In this document: one piece after another, positions 45,823-56,024 of the stretch
Position numbering within the stretch: the stretch's first letter is position 1
Layout: every line of letters begins with the position of its first letter
Source of the DNA: Microbulbifer donghaiensis
GTDB lineage: Bacteria > Pseudomonadota > Gammaproteobacteria > Pseudomonadales > Cellvibrionaceae
Direction of reading: 5' to 3'
Assembly (NCBI RefSeq): GCF_900129095.1
Contig: NZ_FQVA01000009.1
Span: forward strand, 1-64,000
DNA length: 64,000 nucleotides
Translations under genes and position numbers: made by a program
Notes under the pieces: generated by a model
Databases searched by the model: none
Told to the model about the DNA's origin: nothing
Seen by the model: only the letters and a program-made list of their open reading frames with translations

Positions 45823-47208
45823 ATGAAAAAAATAAAAACGCCCGCCGCAGCCGCTGTCGTCGACTGCCCCCGAGCCCCAACGAGTATCGCGATCAACCTG
45901 ATCGCGCTGGCGATTTCGCTGCTGGCGGTGCTGTGGTTGCGTGAATACGGCCAGCAACTGCCGTCGCGCACGGTCGGTCTCGCGGTGGTCTGCGTGGCTC
46001 TGGCGGTGCCAATTATTTTGCTGGAGTGGCTGTTCCTCAAACCCTATCGCAATGCATCGGCAGGACTGGACTTCTCCCAACCGCGCAAACAGGGGGGGGG
46101 ACACCGCACGGCGGTGAAACTGCTGGGTTTTTATGCCTGTGTGGGACTGGTCGCTGCGGTTTACTGGCTGTTCCCCGAGTATCACGGTTCCTTCTACAGC
46201 AATTATTACGCGGTGGTAACTGCGGTCCTGCCCTGGTGGCTGTTGCTGGCGGTGCCTTACTTCTACTGGATCGACGGCCATATGGTGAAGCCGCGGGACA
46301 GCTACTGGCAATTGGGCAGCTGGCTGCTCGGGCGCCGCGACGACGATAATGGCTGCGGTGTTGATGGCCGCGCTATCGGCCAGCTGCTACTCGGCTGGCT
46401 GGTGAAGCTGTTTTTCCTGCCGCTGATGTTTGTCTATCTGGGAAACAACCTGACCACACTGCTGAATTTTGATTTCTCGCGCCTGTCGGGAAGTTTTCAG
46501 GCGGTGTTCGATTTCACCTTCAATTTTCTCTACTACATCGATTTACTGTTCGTAACGGTCGGTTATGTGTGCACTCTGCGCCTGTTTGACTCCCATATCC
46601 GTACCGCCGAACCGAGTTTTCTCGGCTGGGGGGTGGCGCTGATCAGTTACCAGCCGTTCTGGAGTGCTTTTTCCGGCAGTTACCTGCGCTACGACCAGGG
46701 GCCGGCCTGGGGATATTGGTTCTGGGATACCCCCCTGGCTTACGGCCTGTGGGGCGGGGCCATACTATTGCTGATCGCGATCTATGTTTGGGCGAGCGTG
46801 CCGTTCGGCATCCGCTTTTCCAACCTGACCCACCGCGGCATCCTGACGAACGGGCCCTATCGCTACACCAAGCACCCGGCCTATATCAGCAAGAACCTGT
46901 CGTGGTGGATGATCTCCATGCCGTTTATGGTCAGTTCCACTGCCGATGAGGCGGTGCGTCACTCGCTGCTACTGCTGATGGTGAATTTCATCTATTTCAT
47001 GCGCGCACGCACGGAGGAGCGACACCTGTCCTGGGATCCGGACTACGTCGCTTATGCAGGCTACATCGAGCAGCGCGGCCTGTTTGCGTTCGTGGGCCGC
47101 TGGTTTCCGCTGCTGCGTTTCAAAACCGGCTGTCTGTTTAACTATGGCGGCCGGTCCGAAGACCGGGCGCAGACACGTCCAGCAGTGCCCGGACTGGCGG
47201 CAGAGTAA
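45823..47208 (+). CDS. integral membrane ICMT-type methyltransferase
   Basis: The 461-residue, roughly ten-helix protein ends with an isoprenylcysteine carboxyl methyltransferase-like domain: FSNLTHRGILTNGPYRYTKHPAYISKNLSWW at about 325-356 (written here in part) and RARTEERHLSWDPDYVAYAGYI. These SAM-dependent enzymes methylate small lipophilic or carboxyl substrates in the membrane; the substrate is unknown. A run of nine G residues (46092-46100) lies within the N-terminal third, in frame (QGGGH). It does not overlap the chitinase and is likely its own unit. Confidence 0.8.
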   Translation: MKKIKTPAAAAVVDCPRAPTSIAINLIALAISLLAVLWLREYGQQLPSRTVGLAVVCVALAVPIILLEWLFLKPYRNASAGLDFSQPRKQGGGHRTAVKLLGFYACVGLVAAVYWLFPEYHGSFYSNYYAVVTAVLPWWLLLAVPYFYWIDGHMVKPRDSYWQLGSWLLGRRDDDNGCGVDGRAIGQLLLGWLVKLFFLPLMFVYLGNNLTTLLNFDFSRLSGSFQAVFDFTFNFLYYIDLLFVTVGYVCTLRLFDSHIRTAEPSFLGWGVALISYQPFWSAFSGSYLRYDQGPAWGYWFWDTPLAYGLWGGAILLLIAIYVWASVPFGIRFSNLTHRGILTNGPYRYTKHPAYISKNLSWWMISMPFMVSSTADEAVRHSLLLLMVNFIYFMRARTEERHLSWDPDYVAYAGYIEQRGLFAFVGRWFPLLRFKTGCLFNYGGRSEDRAQTRPAVPGLAAE

Positions 47209-47257
47209 TAGGCACAGCGGCCCGTTGAACGATGCACGCGGGCCCCTCTGTTGTGCC

Positions 47258-47491
47258 TCAGGCGCGGTCTACGATTTCGTCGTGGCCAGCCCGTGTCGCG
47301 CAGTGCGCACAGCAGTAATAGTGGCCACCCGCTTCTGTTCCATGCCCCAGTATGCGGCAGTTGCACTGGGCGCACTTGGGCGCTAGTGCCTGAATCGCGC
47401 ACTCGAAGCTGTCGAAGGTATGGGACTCGCTGCCGATGGTGATTTTCATTGTCTTGTCGTATTCGTTGCCGCAGGTTTCGCACTGATTCAC
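47258..47491 (-). CDS. small zinc-ribbon-like protein
   Basis: The 77-residue protein has three cysteine pairs: CETCG (about 4-8), CAQCNC (about 40-45) and CCAHCATRAGH (about 59-69), with FDSFECAI between. It probably binds zinc. Proteins of this plan occur in many pseudomonads and relatives without known function. It stands alone between the methyltransferase and nadC. Confidence 0.65.
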   Translation of the reverse strand: MNQCETCGNEYDKTMKITIGSESHTFDSFECAIQALAPKCAQCNCRILGHGTEAGGHYYCCAHCATRAGHDEIVDRA

Positions 47492-47773
47492 GGTTTGTCC
47501 CCATGGTGTTGATGTTGGTCGGCGGGGGAGGGTACGTCCTGTGCGCTCGCCCCTGGTTGAAGCCTAGTCGAGCACTCCACTGGCGGGGATAGGGGGAAAT
47601 CGGATAGGGATTTTTAGCCGCCGTTACCTGAGTTCCTGCTGAGGCAGGTGATTGCGGAGGCCGGTGTGGAAAACTGCCGGTAGTGAACTGCAGAAGCCCC
47701 TCGATCGGGCTCGCGACCGTGTTCGCTAAGCCCGCAGCCGGCATCGATTGCCGGCCACGTTATGGGGGCGCGG

Positions 47774-48628
47774 TTACAGGTCGATCCGCAGTGATAGATC
47801 GATGGCGCGCAGGTGCTTGGTCAGGCTGCCGGACGAAATATAGTCGACATCCAGGCTGGCCAATTGCTGCAGGCGCTCGCCGTCGACACTGCCGGAAATC
47901 TCGATCTTGGCCCGGCCCTTGGCCAGGGACAGGGCTGTCTGGGTGTCTTTATCGGTGAATTCATCGAGCATGATCACGTCGGCACCGCTGGCCAGGGCCT
48001 GTTTCAACTCGTCGATAGTTTCCACTTCCACTTCCACCAGGGCATCGGGCTTGATGGATCGCGCCTGGGCAATGGCCCTGTCGATGCCGCCGGCCGCGGC
48101 GATATGGTTCTCCTTGATCAGGAAGGCGTCGTAGAGGCCGATGCGGTGATTGTGGCAGCCCCCGCAGAGTACCGCGTATTTCTGTGCGCTGCGCAGACCG
48201 GGAATGGTCTTGCGGGTATCGAGTATCTTGATACTGGTGCCGGCCGCGCGTGCGGCAAACTCCGCGGCGGTGGTGGCGGTGCCGGACAGCGTCTGCAGGA
48301 AGTTGAGGGCGGTGCGTTCGCCGGTCAGAATTGCGCGGGCATTGCCTTGTAACTCGAATAATACGGAGTCGGCCGCCACCCGATCGCCGTCCTCGCAGTG
48401 CCAGGTGAGCTGCAGCTCCGGATCCAGCTGGCGAAAGACTTCATCCACCCAGGCGCGGCCACAGACGACACAGTCCTCACGGGTTATCACTCTGGCGCTG
48501 GCATCGCGATCCACCGGAATCAGCTGCGCGGTGATATCGCCGCTGCCGACATCCTCAGCCAGTGCGGCGCGCACGGCGCTTTCCATATCGGGGATCAGAT
48601 TGGGGATTGCGGTGTCTTGTGGCTGCAT
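47774..48628 (-). CDS. nadC: nicotinate-nucleotide pyrophosphorylase (carboxylating) NadC
   Basis: NadC turns quinolinate and phosphoribosyl pyrophosphate into nicotinate mononucleotide in NAD synthesis. The 284-residue product contains [42 protein letters not shown] and [20 protein letters not shown], and ends with ISSGSLTKH, all conserved. It is divergent from the DUF1631 gene, the same order as in Pseudomonas. Confidence 0.97.
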   Translation of the reverse strand: MQPQDTAIPNLIPDMESAVRAALAEDVGSGDITAQLIPVDRDASARVITREDCVVCGRAWVDEVFRQLDPELQLTWHCEDGDRVAADSVLFELQGNARAILTGERTALNFLQTLSGTATTAAEFAARAAGTSIKILDTRKTIPGLRSAQKYAVLCGGCHNHRIGLYDAFLIKENHIAAAGGIDRAIAQARSIKPDALVEVEVETIDELKQALASGADVIMLDEFTDKDTQTALSLAKGRAKIEISGSVDGERLQQLASLDVDYISSGSLTKHLRAIDLSLRIDL

Positions 48629-48946
48629 TGGGGGAACCTCGAATCAAAAGCGAGCGAAGTGTATCAAATGCGATTCGACTTGCATCGTATTTGCTAGCGC
48701 TGTCAATTAAATGGCGTTCGGCTGTGACCAGTGTCTCAATTAAAGGGGCGCCACTTGTCCAGTACCCCCGCGTCGCCTGTAGAATGGCGCCATTCGGCTA
48801 ATGGGCCGGCACAATCGAACAGAAATGGCCGGTACAAGAAGTGAACGGTTGCAGGCTGCCAGGCAGACGGGTTCCGGCTGGCGCGCTTCCATCGGACAGA
48901 AGCATCAGTGCAGGGTGCCGGGCGGCACCGAGAGGACTTTCCGGTT

Positions 48947-51235
48947 ATGAACGAGTCCAATAAGGTAGTTTCCCTGGCGGAAAGAAGCTCCGCGCAACTG
49001 GATTTTTCGCCGCGCAAAAGGAAGCCGCTTCCATCGGCGGTGGCGGTGCTGCGGGACAAGGCACGCAACCTGCTGCTGGAGCAAACCAAGCGGTTGTTTG
49101 CGAAAGTGGATGACTCCCTGTTTTCGATGGCCGAACGAGCCCACGGACAGGAAGAGCAGGACGGTCTCTTTCAGGCGCTGCGCCTGCTGCGTGTCGAGCG
49201 TCGCAATATTGCCGAGCGCTTTGCCGAAAAACTGGATGAGGCCTTTCAGGTAAAATCTCCTGATCAGGAGAGGGACCACAACGTAGCTTCCGGCGATTTG
49301 TCCCTGGTCCACAATGATGATCTGGAACAGCTGGTCGCGGCCGATACCATGGTTGCCAATGCCAAGCGCACCTACGCCGAACCTCTGACGGAGCTATCCC
49401 TGCGCCTGGATACTCTCTACTCCGTCAAGATCTACGAGAAAAATAACCCGCTCGGACCGGATGCCATCTGCGACGCATTCGTCGAGGCGGTGCGCCCGCT
49501 GGATATCCATATCCGCGCGCGCCTGACGCTGCTCAAGAAGTTTGAGCAGGTTGTCATGCTACAGCTGCAAGAGTTCTACGAATTCTGTAACCAGCTTTTG
49601 GTAGAGCATGGGATTCTGCCGTCGCTGCGCGAACAGCGGCGTGTTGCCAGGCAGCAGTCCGGTCGCAGCACGGGGCCTTCCCCGACCACTGGCGCAACGC
49701 CGGGCGCGGGGCAGAATCAGGCCGCAGGCCAGGGCCAGACCGGCGCTGCGGGCGCGGTTGCCGGTGGCAGCTTTGCCCCGGGTCTCTTGCCAGCGACCGC
49801 AGGTCTGGCGCCCATGCCGTCCGGGGATCTGCTGACCCATCTGGGCGCGCTGCAGAGCGGCTCCCAGTACCAGAGTGCTGCCGGAATTCAGCTGCTCAAC
49901 GTCAGCGAGTTGCTGCAGCAGCGGCTGGTACAGGCCAATCAGGCAGCTTCTCTGGCAAAGGTCGACAGCGACATCATCAAACTGGTTGAAATGCTGTTTT
50001 CTTTTATTCTCGAAGACCGCAGTCTCGCCGCGCCGCTCAAATCACAGCTGGGCCGCCTGCAGCTGCCGCTTCTAAAAGTGGCCATTGCGGACAAGTCGTT
50101 CTTCAGTAAAGGCGGCCATCCCGCGCGCAAGTTACTTAACGAACTGGCGCAAACCGCCACCGGCTGGCAGGCGGGCGATAACTACGAGTCCGATCCCCTG
50201 TATCGGGAGATCAGCCGGGTCGTTGATCGCGTGCTGAGCGAGTTCGACCGGGATGTGAATATCTTTTCGCAACTGCTGGAGTCTTTCCGCGAATTTACCC
50301 TGCGGGAGCGCAAACGGGCGGAAATGCTCGAGCGCCGCGTGGTGGACGAGGCCGATGGTCGCGCCAAGACCCACGCGGCCCGCGCGCGCGTGGCCGCGGT
50401 AATGGACGCCCTTATCGCCGAGCGGGATTTGCCCCAGGTAGTGCACGACTGGCTGCACAAGGTCTGGAACAACGTACTGTTCCTCACCTGTGTCAAAGAC
50501 GGCACAGAGAGCGAACCATGGCGCCGAGATGTGCGCACCGCTCGGGATCTGGTGTGGAGCGTGCAGGCACCAATGCCGGATAGCCGTCAACAATTGCTCG
50601 GGCTGCTGCCGGCGTTGCAGGAACGACTGCGTGAGGGCGTCGAAGCCGTATCCCTCAACCCCTTTGAGGCGCGCAGTCTGTTTGCCGAGTTGAAAGAAGT
50701 GTACCGGGAGCGCTTTGCGCTGGCGCAGCAATTGATTGCAGAGCGGGAGCGCCTGGCCAAAGAGCAAGTAGAGCGGGACATGCGCGAGGCGGCAGCGGCC
50801 GGGCCAGCGGAAGAAATGGATTCTTTGCCACAAGAGGCGGCGGATGATGTGGCCGTCCCGCAAATGGAGGAGCTGGAGCAGGTGGTCGCTCAGGCCGAGG
50901 TGGTGACCGAGCCCGAGCAGGAGGGACTCGCTCCATTGCCCGAAAATGATCCCCACTGGCAAATGACCTTCCGCCTGGCGCAGGGCAGCTGGTTCGAATT
51001 GAAACGCGCGGAAGGCGAACAGTTCCGGTGCCGCCTGGCGGCGGTCATCCGGGACATAGAGCGGTTTATCTTCGTCAACCGCAATGGCGCGAAGGTAGAG
51101 GAATTTGCCCGGCTTGAACTCGCCCACGCGCTGCGTTCCGGGCGCCTGATGCCACTGAATGACGGCATGTTGTTTGAGCGCGCGTTGCAATCTGTCATCG
51201 GCAACGTCCGCCAGACGCGTAACGAGCAGAGATAA
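48947..51235 (+). CDS. DUF1631 protein, first copy
   Basis: The 762-residue protein is soluble, with mostly helical N- and C-terminal blocks and a flexible Gly/Ala/Gln/Pro linker at about 240-300 (TTGATPGAGQNQAAGQ). Family hallmarks are NQEEQDGL-like EEQDGLFQALRLLR near residue 68, DIHIRARLTLLKKFEQ (about 183-198), DKSFFSKGGHPARKLLN and the C-terminal FIFVNRNGAKVEEFARLELA. DUF1631 has no established function; the family is sometimes named thymidine phosphorylase without ground. ATG at 48947 has GAGAGGA in front. It and its paralog at 51700 lie between nadC and ampD, as the single copy does in P. aeruginosa. Confidence 0.88.
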   Translation: MNESNKVVSLAERSSAQLDFSPRKRKPLPSAVAVLRDKARNLLLEQTKRLFAKVDDSLFSMAERAHGQEEQDGLFQALRLLRVERRNIAERFAEKLDEAFQVKSPDQERDHNVASGDLSLVHNDDLEQLVAADTMVANAKRTYAEPLTELSLRLDTLYSVKIYEKNNPLGPDAICDAFVEAVRPLDIHIRARLTLLKKFEQVVMLQLQEFYEFCNQLLVEHGILPSLREQRRVARQQSGRSTGPSPTTGATPGAGQNQAAGQGQTGAAGAVAGGSFAPGLLPATAGLAPMPSGDLLTHLGALQSGSQYQSAAGIQLLNVSELLQQRLVQANQAASLAKVDSDIIKLVEMLFSFILEDRSLAAPLKSQLGRLQLPLLKVAIADKSFFSKGGHPARKLLNELAQTATGWQAGDNYESDPLYREISRVVDRVLSEFDRDVNIFSQLLESFREFTLRERKRAEMLERRVVDEADGRAKTHAARARVAAVMDALIAERDLPQVVHDWLHKVWNNVLFLTCVKDGTESEPWRRDVRTARDLVWSVQAPMPDSRQQLLGLLPALQERLREGVEAVSLNPFEARSLFAELKEVYRERFALAQQLIAERERLAKEQVERDMREAAAAGPAEEMDSLPQEAADDVAVPQMEELEQVVAQAEVVTEPEQEGLAPLPENDPHWQMTFRLAQGSWFELKRAEGEQFRCRLAAVIRDIERFIFVNRNGAKVEEFARLELAHALRSGRLMPLNDGMLFERALQSVIGNVRQTRNEQR

Positions 51236-51699
51236 GGCGCCGCGGCGCGCTCGATTTTTATCTTTTGGTGCCGGGTATGCTTTGGGCGGCTGGCATCAAT
51301 TTCTACCTCTGGCGCATTTTTCAATGCGCTTTGGAAGTTGGCGTCATTTTCAAAAAAATTTGGCTATTGGCGCCATTTTCAATCGATTTAGATTGCCATT
51401 CCTGACTTCCAGACAACTCCTGAAAATATTCTGCAAAATTCGGCGTCTAACTGTCCGTTAAAGACTTGCACGTCCAGTCTATTTGCCCGATATTCCTTTT
51501 GGCGCAGAAATACCAGAAAAATTGTGATGTGTGTCGTGTTTTTCATCTGGGACAGGTCTCTTTCACCGTTCGGGGCGGGCACCTGATTTTTCTTGAATTC
51601 CTCTAATTTCTGATTGATGTAATTTGGATCCGATGTGGTCAGGGTTGACCGCCGGAGAAATAGAATTTCTCGGCGCCAGGGTGGCGCATAGAGGCTCAA
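51236..51699. other. 464-base gap between the DUF1631 genes, with short repeats
   Basis: No gene is seen. TTGGCG(T/C)CATTTTCAA occurs at about 51333 and 51365, with a related TGGCGCATTTTTCAA at about 51310. The region is AT-rich compared with the genes and may hold the promoter of the second copy. Confidence 0.4.
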
Positions 51700-54231
51700 A
51701 TGGATACGAATGAATTTTCCCGCGTTGTTGCCTTTACCAACAATAAATCCGACGCGGCCAAGCGATCTAGTAACCGCTCACTTCCCGCTGCCGTAGTCAG
51801 TGTGCGCGATACAGCCAGTAGCTGGCTGTTTGCGCGCGTGAAAGAAGTATTTACGGCCGTGGATGACACGCTGTTCTCGGCGGCGGAAAAGGTACTCAAC
51901 CAGGAAGAGCAGGACGGTCTGTTTCAGGCGCTGCGGGTCTTGCGCCTTGAGCGCAACAGGGTAACTGACCGCTTTATCACTGCGGTTCAGCAGGGTTTTG
52001 TCGATATCGACAGTCGCGGCGGGGCGGCCCTGGATGCGGGCGTTCCGAGCGAAGAGGGCTTGTCGCTGGTACAGAATGACGATCTGGAGCAGTTGGTCGC
52101 CCTGAAATCCATTATTGCCGACGTAAAGCGCGACTGTGCCAGCCCCATTGCCGAACTGGCGCTGCGTCTCGATACGCTGATGCCGGTAAAGGTCTACGAC
52201 GAGAATATGCCGTTGTCACCGGCGGTGCTGTGCCGGGCCTTCGCCGAAGCGCTCAAGCCGCTCGATATTCACCTGCGTGCACGCCTGACGGTACTGAAAA
52301 AATTCGAGCAGCAGCTGGCCGCGAAACTGGCCAGCCTGTATCAGAACTGTAATCAGCTGTTGATAGATAAGGGCGTATTGCCCGGCCTGAAAGACCCCCT
52401 GTTACAGCGCCGGCAGGGCACCCGCCCGGGTGCGCCGGCAATGCCAGCGGGTGCCGGTGTTGGCGCAAGTGCCCCCCAAACTGGAACTCCCATTCCCCCT
52501 GCGCCCCAGGGCTTCGCAAACGCTGCTAGCGGTTTTGCCGGCGGCGTAATGCCATCGGGGGCGGGCGCTCCCATTGTGCCGTCTATGCCCGGTGGCTACG
52601 CCGGCACTGCCGGTGGACAGGTGCCGACCGATGGCGGAGCTGTCAGTGGCGGTGTTTCCGGCGGCTACGGGCTGGTTCCGGCGGCACCGGGTATCGTTCC
52701 TCTGGCTACCCCGGACCTGCTGCAGCACTTGGGCGCCTTGCAGTCTGTTCCGCTGCAGGCCACCACTTTTGGCCAGGTGCTCGATGTCAGCAGCCTGTTG
52801 CAAGATCGCCTGGTGGAGGCGAAGAAAAGCGCCTCATTGCACGAGCTGGATACAGAAGTCATCCGCATGGTGGACCTGCTGTTTTCCTTCATGCTGGAAG
52901 ACCGCAACCTCGCAGAACCCATCAAGGTACAGCTGATCCGGTTGCAGTTGCCGCTGCTGAAACTGGCGGTTGCTGACAAGGCCTTCTTCAGCAAAGGCGG
53001 GCATCCCGCCCGTAAACTGTTCAACGCATTGGCGGATGCGGCGATCGGCTGGCAGCCGCGCGACGATTATGAAAAAGAGCCGTTCTACCGCCAGATTTGT
53101 TCTGTGGTCGAACAGGTACTGAAAGACTTCGACAGCGATGAGGGCATCTTTTCCCGGCTGCTGCACTCCTTCGAAGAATTTGTTGTACGCGAGCGTCGCC
53201 GCGCCGAGGTGATGGAGCGGCGCACGGTGGACGAGGCCCAGGGCAGTGCCCGGGTCGACGCCGCTAAGGCGCGCGTGGCTGCGGTGTTTGACGCTTTGAC
53301 CGCCGAGCGTAAGCTGCCGAGAATTGCGCACGAGTGGCTCAATCGCGTCTGGAACAGTGTACTGTTCCGGACCTGCCTCAAAGAGGGGACCGACAGCACC
53401 AGCTGGCGCCGCAACGTGCTGACTGCGAGGGACCTGGTGTGGAGCGTCGTAGCGCCGATGCCCGAGAGCCGCTTCAAGATGCAGCAGTTGTTGCCCGGTC
53501 TGCGCAAGCGCCTGGACGAGGGGGCCAAGTCCCTGTCGTTGAGCGTCGGTGATCGCCAGCGCCTGATACAGGCACTGAACACTTTGTACCGGGAGCGCCA
53601 GGCACTGGGCGAGCGTGTCGAGTCGGAGCGTGAGCGCCGCACCCGCGAGAGGCTGGTGCAGGAGCTGCTGCGCGAAGCGGACAGTGTGCTGGAAATCCCC
53701 GAGGTGCCGGGTGTGGCTGAGCCGGCAGCGGAAACTTACACTGCGCCCGCGGCGGAAGTTCCGGTGATTGAGGCGGTTGCGGAACTCTCGAACGCGGACG
53801 AACCGCAAACGTCGGAGTTGCTCGATCAGGAGACCGACCTGCCCGCAGTGGAAGAACTGCAGCAGGTTGCCGAAATGGCACCGGTGGCCAAGACAGAAAA
53901 TCTGCAGCCACTGGCGGACAGCGATGAATGCTGGCAGCAGACCTATCACCTGAAGTACAGCTGGTTTATGTTGCATGCGCCGGACAAGCCGTCGGTGCGC
54001 TGTCGCCTGGCTGCCATCATCAGGGAGCTGGACCAGTTCATGTTCGTCAACCGCTCGGGTGCCAAGGTGGCGGTTTACTCGCGTCTGGAGCTTGCCCATG
54101 CGCTTCGTGACGACGTCATTACCCCGCTGGATAACGGCCCGCTGTTCGAACGTGCGTTGAAACATGTCGTGGGTGCCATCGGCGAAGTCAAGGTCGCCGT
54201 CAGCGTGGCCGAGAAGGAGCCGGTCGCCTGA
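51700..54231 (+). CDS. DUF1631 protein, second copy
   Basis: This 843-residue paralog of the preceding protein shares NQEEQDGLFQALRVLR, DIHLRARLTVLKKFEQ, DKAFFSKGGHPARKLFN and FMFVNRSGAKVAVYSRLELA. Its central linker is longer and rich in Gly, Ala and Pro (about 235-330). Tandem paralogs point to duplication followed by divergence, mainly in the linker and in the acidic stretch before the C-terminal domain. ATG has AGAGG in front. Function unknown; it is followed by ampD after 228 bases. Confidence 0.88.
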   Translation: MDTNEFSRVVAFTNNKSDAAKRSSNRSLPAAVVSVRDTASSWLFARVKEVFTAVDDTLFSAAEKVLNQEEQDGLFQALRVLRLERNRVTDRFITAVQQGFVDIDSRGGAALDAGVPSEEGLSLVQNDDLEQLVALKSIIADVKRDCASPIAELALRLDTLMPVKVYDENMPLSPAVLCRAFAEALKPLDIHLRARLTVLKKFEQQLAAKLASLYQNCNQLLIDKGVLPGLKDPLLQRRQGTRPGAPAMPAGAGVGASAPQTGTPIPPAPQGFANAASGFAGGVMPSGAGAPIVPSMPGGYAGTAGGQVPTDGGAVSGGVSGGYGLVPAAPGIVPLATPDLLQHLGALQSVPLQATTFGQVLDVSSLLQDRLVEAKKSASLHELDTEVIRMVDLLFSFMLEDRNLAEPIKVQLIRLQLPLLKLAVADKAFFSKGGHPARKLFNALADAAIGWQPRDDYEKEPFYRQICSVVEQVLKDFDSDEGIFSRLLHSFEEFVVRERRRAEVMERRTVDEAQGSARVDAAKARVAAVFDALTAERKLPRIAHEWLNRVWNSVLFRTCLKEGTDSTSWRRNVLTARDLVWSVVAPMPESRFKMQQLLPGLRKRLDEGAKSLSLSVGDRQRLIQALNTLYRERQALGERVESERERRTRERLVQELLREADSVLEIPEVPGVAEPAAETYTAPAAEVPVIEAVAELSNADEPQTSELLDQETDLPAVEELQQVAEMAPVAKTENLQPLADSDECWQQTYHLKYSWFMLHAPDKPSVRCRLAAIIRELDQFMFVNRSGAKVAVYSRLELAHALRDDVITPLDNGPLFERALKHVVGAIGEVKVAVSVAEKEPVA

Positions 54232-54459
54232 TTTGAATACGGGGTCGGCGCTCCGCATCGGGGCGCCGAAACTCTCATCCGCTCTCCGCATTTTGTGGCT
54301 CACCGGCTCTGTTCTCGTTTAGTTCCCTGTGCATGCCGCCTGCCGGAAACTGGCCAGTCGCCCGATTGGCATATCGATCATCGCTTCCATAAAATGGTAT
54401 CTCGCCGGGGCTTCGGGGCGTTATCCGGAGCAGCAGTCTGTCGGAGTGGAGATCGCCGA

Positions 54460-55023
54460 GTGAAATACCAATTGGATTCCGGCTGGTTGTCCGGAGCGCG
54501 TCAGGTACCCAGTCCCCATTGCAACAGCCGGCCGGACAACTGCCCGGTTGATCTGCTGGTGATCCACAGTATCAGCCTGCCTCCGGGCCAGTATGGCGGC
54601 CCCTACATAGATGCTTTCTTTCTCGGCCAGCTGGATATCGACGCCCATCCGTATTTTGCCGAGATTGCTGCGCTGCAAGTCTCGGCGCATATCCTGATCG
54701 ACCGCGAGGGCAGGGTAACCCAGTATGTTCCCCTCGACCGGCGGGCCTGGCACGCGGGTCAGTCGGAATTCTGTGGGCGCTGCAACTGCAATGACTTTTC
54801 CATCGGCATCGAGCTGGAAGGGCTGGACACGGACACCTATACCGACGCCCAGTACCGCTCGCTGGCTGAGGTGACGGCCGCCATCATGGCTGCCTATCCG
54901 GCCATCGACAGGGACAGAATTACCGGTCACTCCGATATAGCGCCCGGCCGCAAGCTGGATCCAGGCCCTGGGTTCGACTGGCAGCGCTATATGCGCGAAC
55001 TGGATGCAGTGATCGCCGCCTAG
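54460..55023 (+). CDS. ampD: 1,6-anhydro-N-acetylmuramyl-L-alanine amidase AmpD
   Basis: AmpD is the cytosolic zinc amidase that recycles anhydromuropeptides and indirectly controls beta-lactamase induction. The 187-residue product has the amidase_2 motifs VIHSISLPPGQYGG (zinc His), FAEIAALQVSAHILID (with YVPLDRRAWHAG), NDFSIGIELEG and ITGHSDIAPGRKLDPGP (zinc His and Asp). The GTG at 54460 fits the family start (GWLSGARQVPSPH), with GGAG 8 bases ahead; the open frame upstream to 54295 is not conserved. Confidence 0.95.
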   Translation: MKYQLDSGWLSGARQVPSPHCNSRPDNCPVDLLVIHSISLPPGQYGGPYIDAFFLGQLDIDAHPYFAEIAALQVSAHILIDREGRVTQYVPLDRRAWHAGQSEFCGRCNCNDFSIGIELEGLDTDTYTDAQYRSLAEVTAAIMAAYPAIDRDRITGHSDIAPGRKLDPGPGFDWQRYMRELDAVIAA

Positions 55024-55139
55024 TCGCTAGCCCGTGTTCATCGCTGTCGCGGGGGCCGCGGCAACAGGGCTGTCAGGCCTGTGGCTTTCCCGCCGGCCGC
55101 GCTGGCGTTATTCTTCTCCAATAAATCCCGACGTCGAGA

Positions 55140-56024
55140 ATGACTATGGCATTGCTAATCGTGTTGCTGGCACTGGCGCTGGTGCAGTTGTGGGGATCCG
55201 GTGCCCCCATGCACCGGGATGACTGGTTTCAGTGGTGGCGCAACCGCTTGGCCGGCATTGAACGCCTGCGCAAGGACCCCGGCCTGTTGCTCGGGGCGAG
55301 TATCCTGCCGCCGGCCCTGTTCGCTGCCGTACTGATGGTGCTGGCGGAAGCCCTGCTGGGTGGGCTTGGCACCTTACTGCTCGGCGTGCCTCTGCTCCTC
55401 TACTGCCTGGGGCGCGGCAACTTCAATGAGATAGTGTCGGACTACCTGCGCAACTGGTACCGGGGTGACCTGCCCGCCGCGCGGCAGGCGGCGGCGCCGC
55501 TGTTGCGAGAAATACACGAAGAGCCGGGTAGTGGCCAGGCACTGCACGAGCAGGTATTTCGCGGTGCGGCGTACTGTGCGTTCGAGCGGCTGTTTGCGGT
55601 GTTGTTCTGGTTTGTGCTGCTGGGCATTCCCGGTGCGCTGCTGTTTCGCCTGAGTGCGCTCTATGCGGAACAGGTTCGCGGTGAGGAGCAGAGCGCCACC
55701 GCCCAGCGTTGGCTGTGGCTGCTGGAGTGGTTGCCGGTGCGTGTGATGGGCTTCAGCTTTGCGATTGTCGGTAACTTCGCGGGTTGCTATCGTGCCTGGC
55801 GCCAGTGCCTGACCTGTCGCGAACGGGATACCGCGGAGGTGCTCGAGGCCTATCTCGAGGGTGCGCTGGGTGGAATCGACGCTAGCGAGTGCAGCGCGGG
55901 CTTTGAAGTGGCCGAGGGGCAGAGAGCCTGCGGTGCGCAGCTCGAGGGTCTGCAGTCGCTGCTGTCTCGGGCGCTGCTGCTGTGGATTACCGCCATGGCG
56001 CTGGCCGTACTGTTCGATTTTTAG
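55140..56024 (+). CDS. ampE: AmpE-like membrane protein
   Basis: The 294-residue AmpE-family protein has about four helices (residues 1-15, 60-85, 145-170, 270-290). FNEIVSDYLRNWYRGDL and FRGAAYCAFERLFAVLFWF are recognisable AmpE segments. AmpE is a membrane protein associated with ampD in beta-lactam response; its activity is not clear. It follows ampD after 116 bases on the same strand. Confidence 0.88.
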   Translation: MTMALLIVLLALALVQLWGSGAPMHRDDWFQWWRNRLAGIERLRKDPGLLLGASILPPALFAAVLMVLAEALLGGLGTLLLGVPLLLYCLGRGNFNEIVSDYLRNWYRGDLPAARQAAAPLLREIHEEPGSGQALHEQVFRGAAYCAFERLFAVLFWFVLLGIPGALLFRLSALYAEQVRGEEQSATAQRWLWLLEWLPVRVMGFSFAIVGNFAGCYRAWRQCLTCRERDTAEVLEAYLEGALGGIDASECSAGFEVAEGQRACGAQLEGLQSLLSRALLLWITAMALAVLFDF

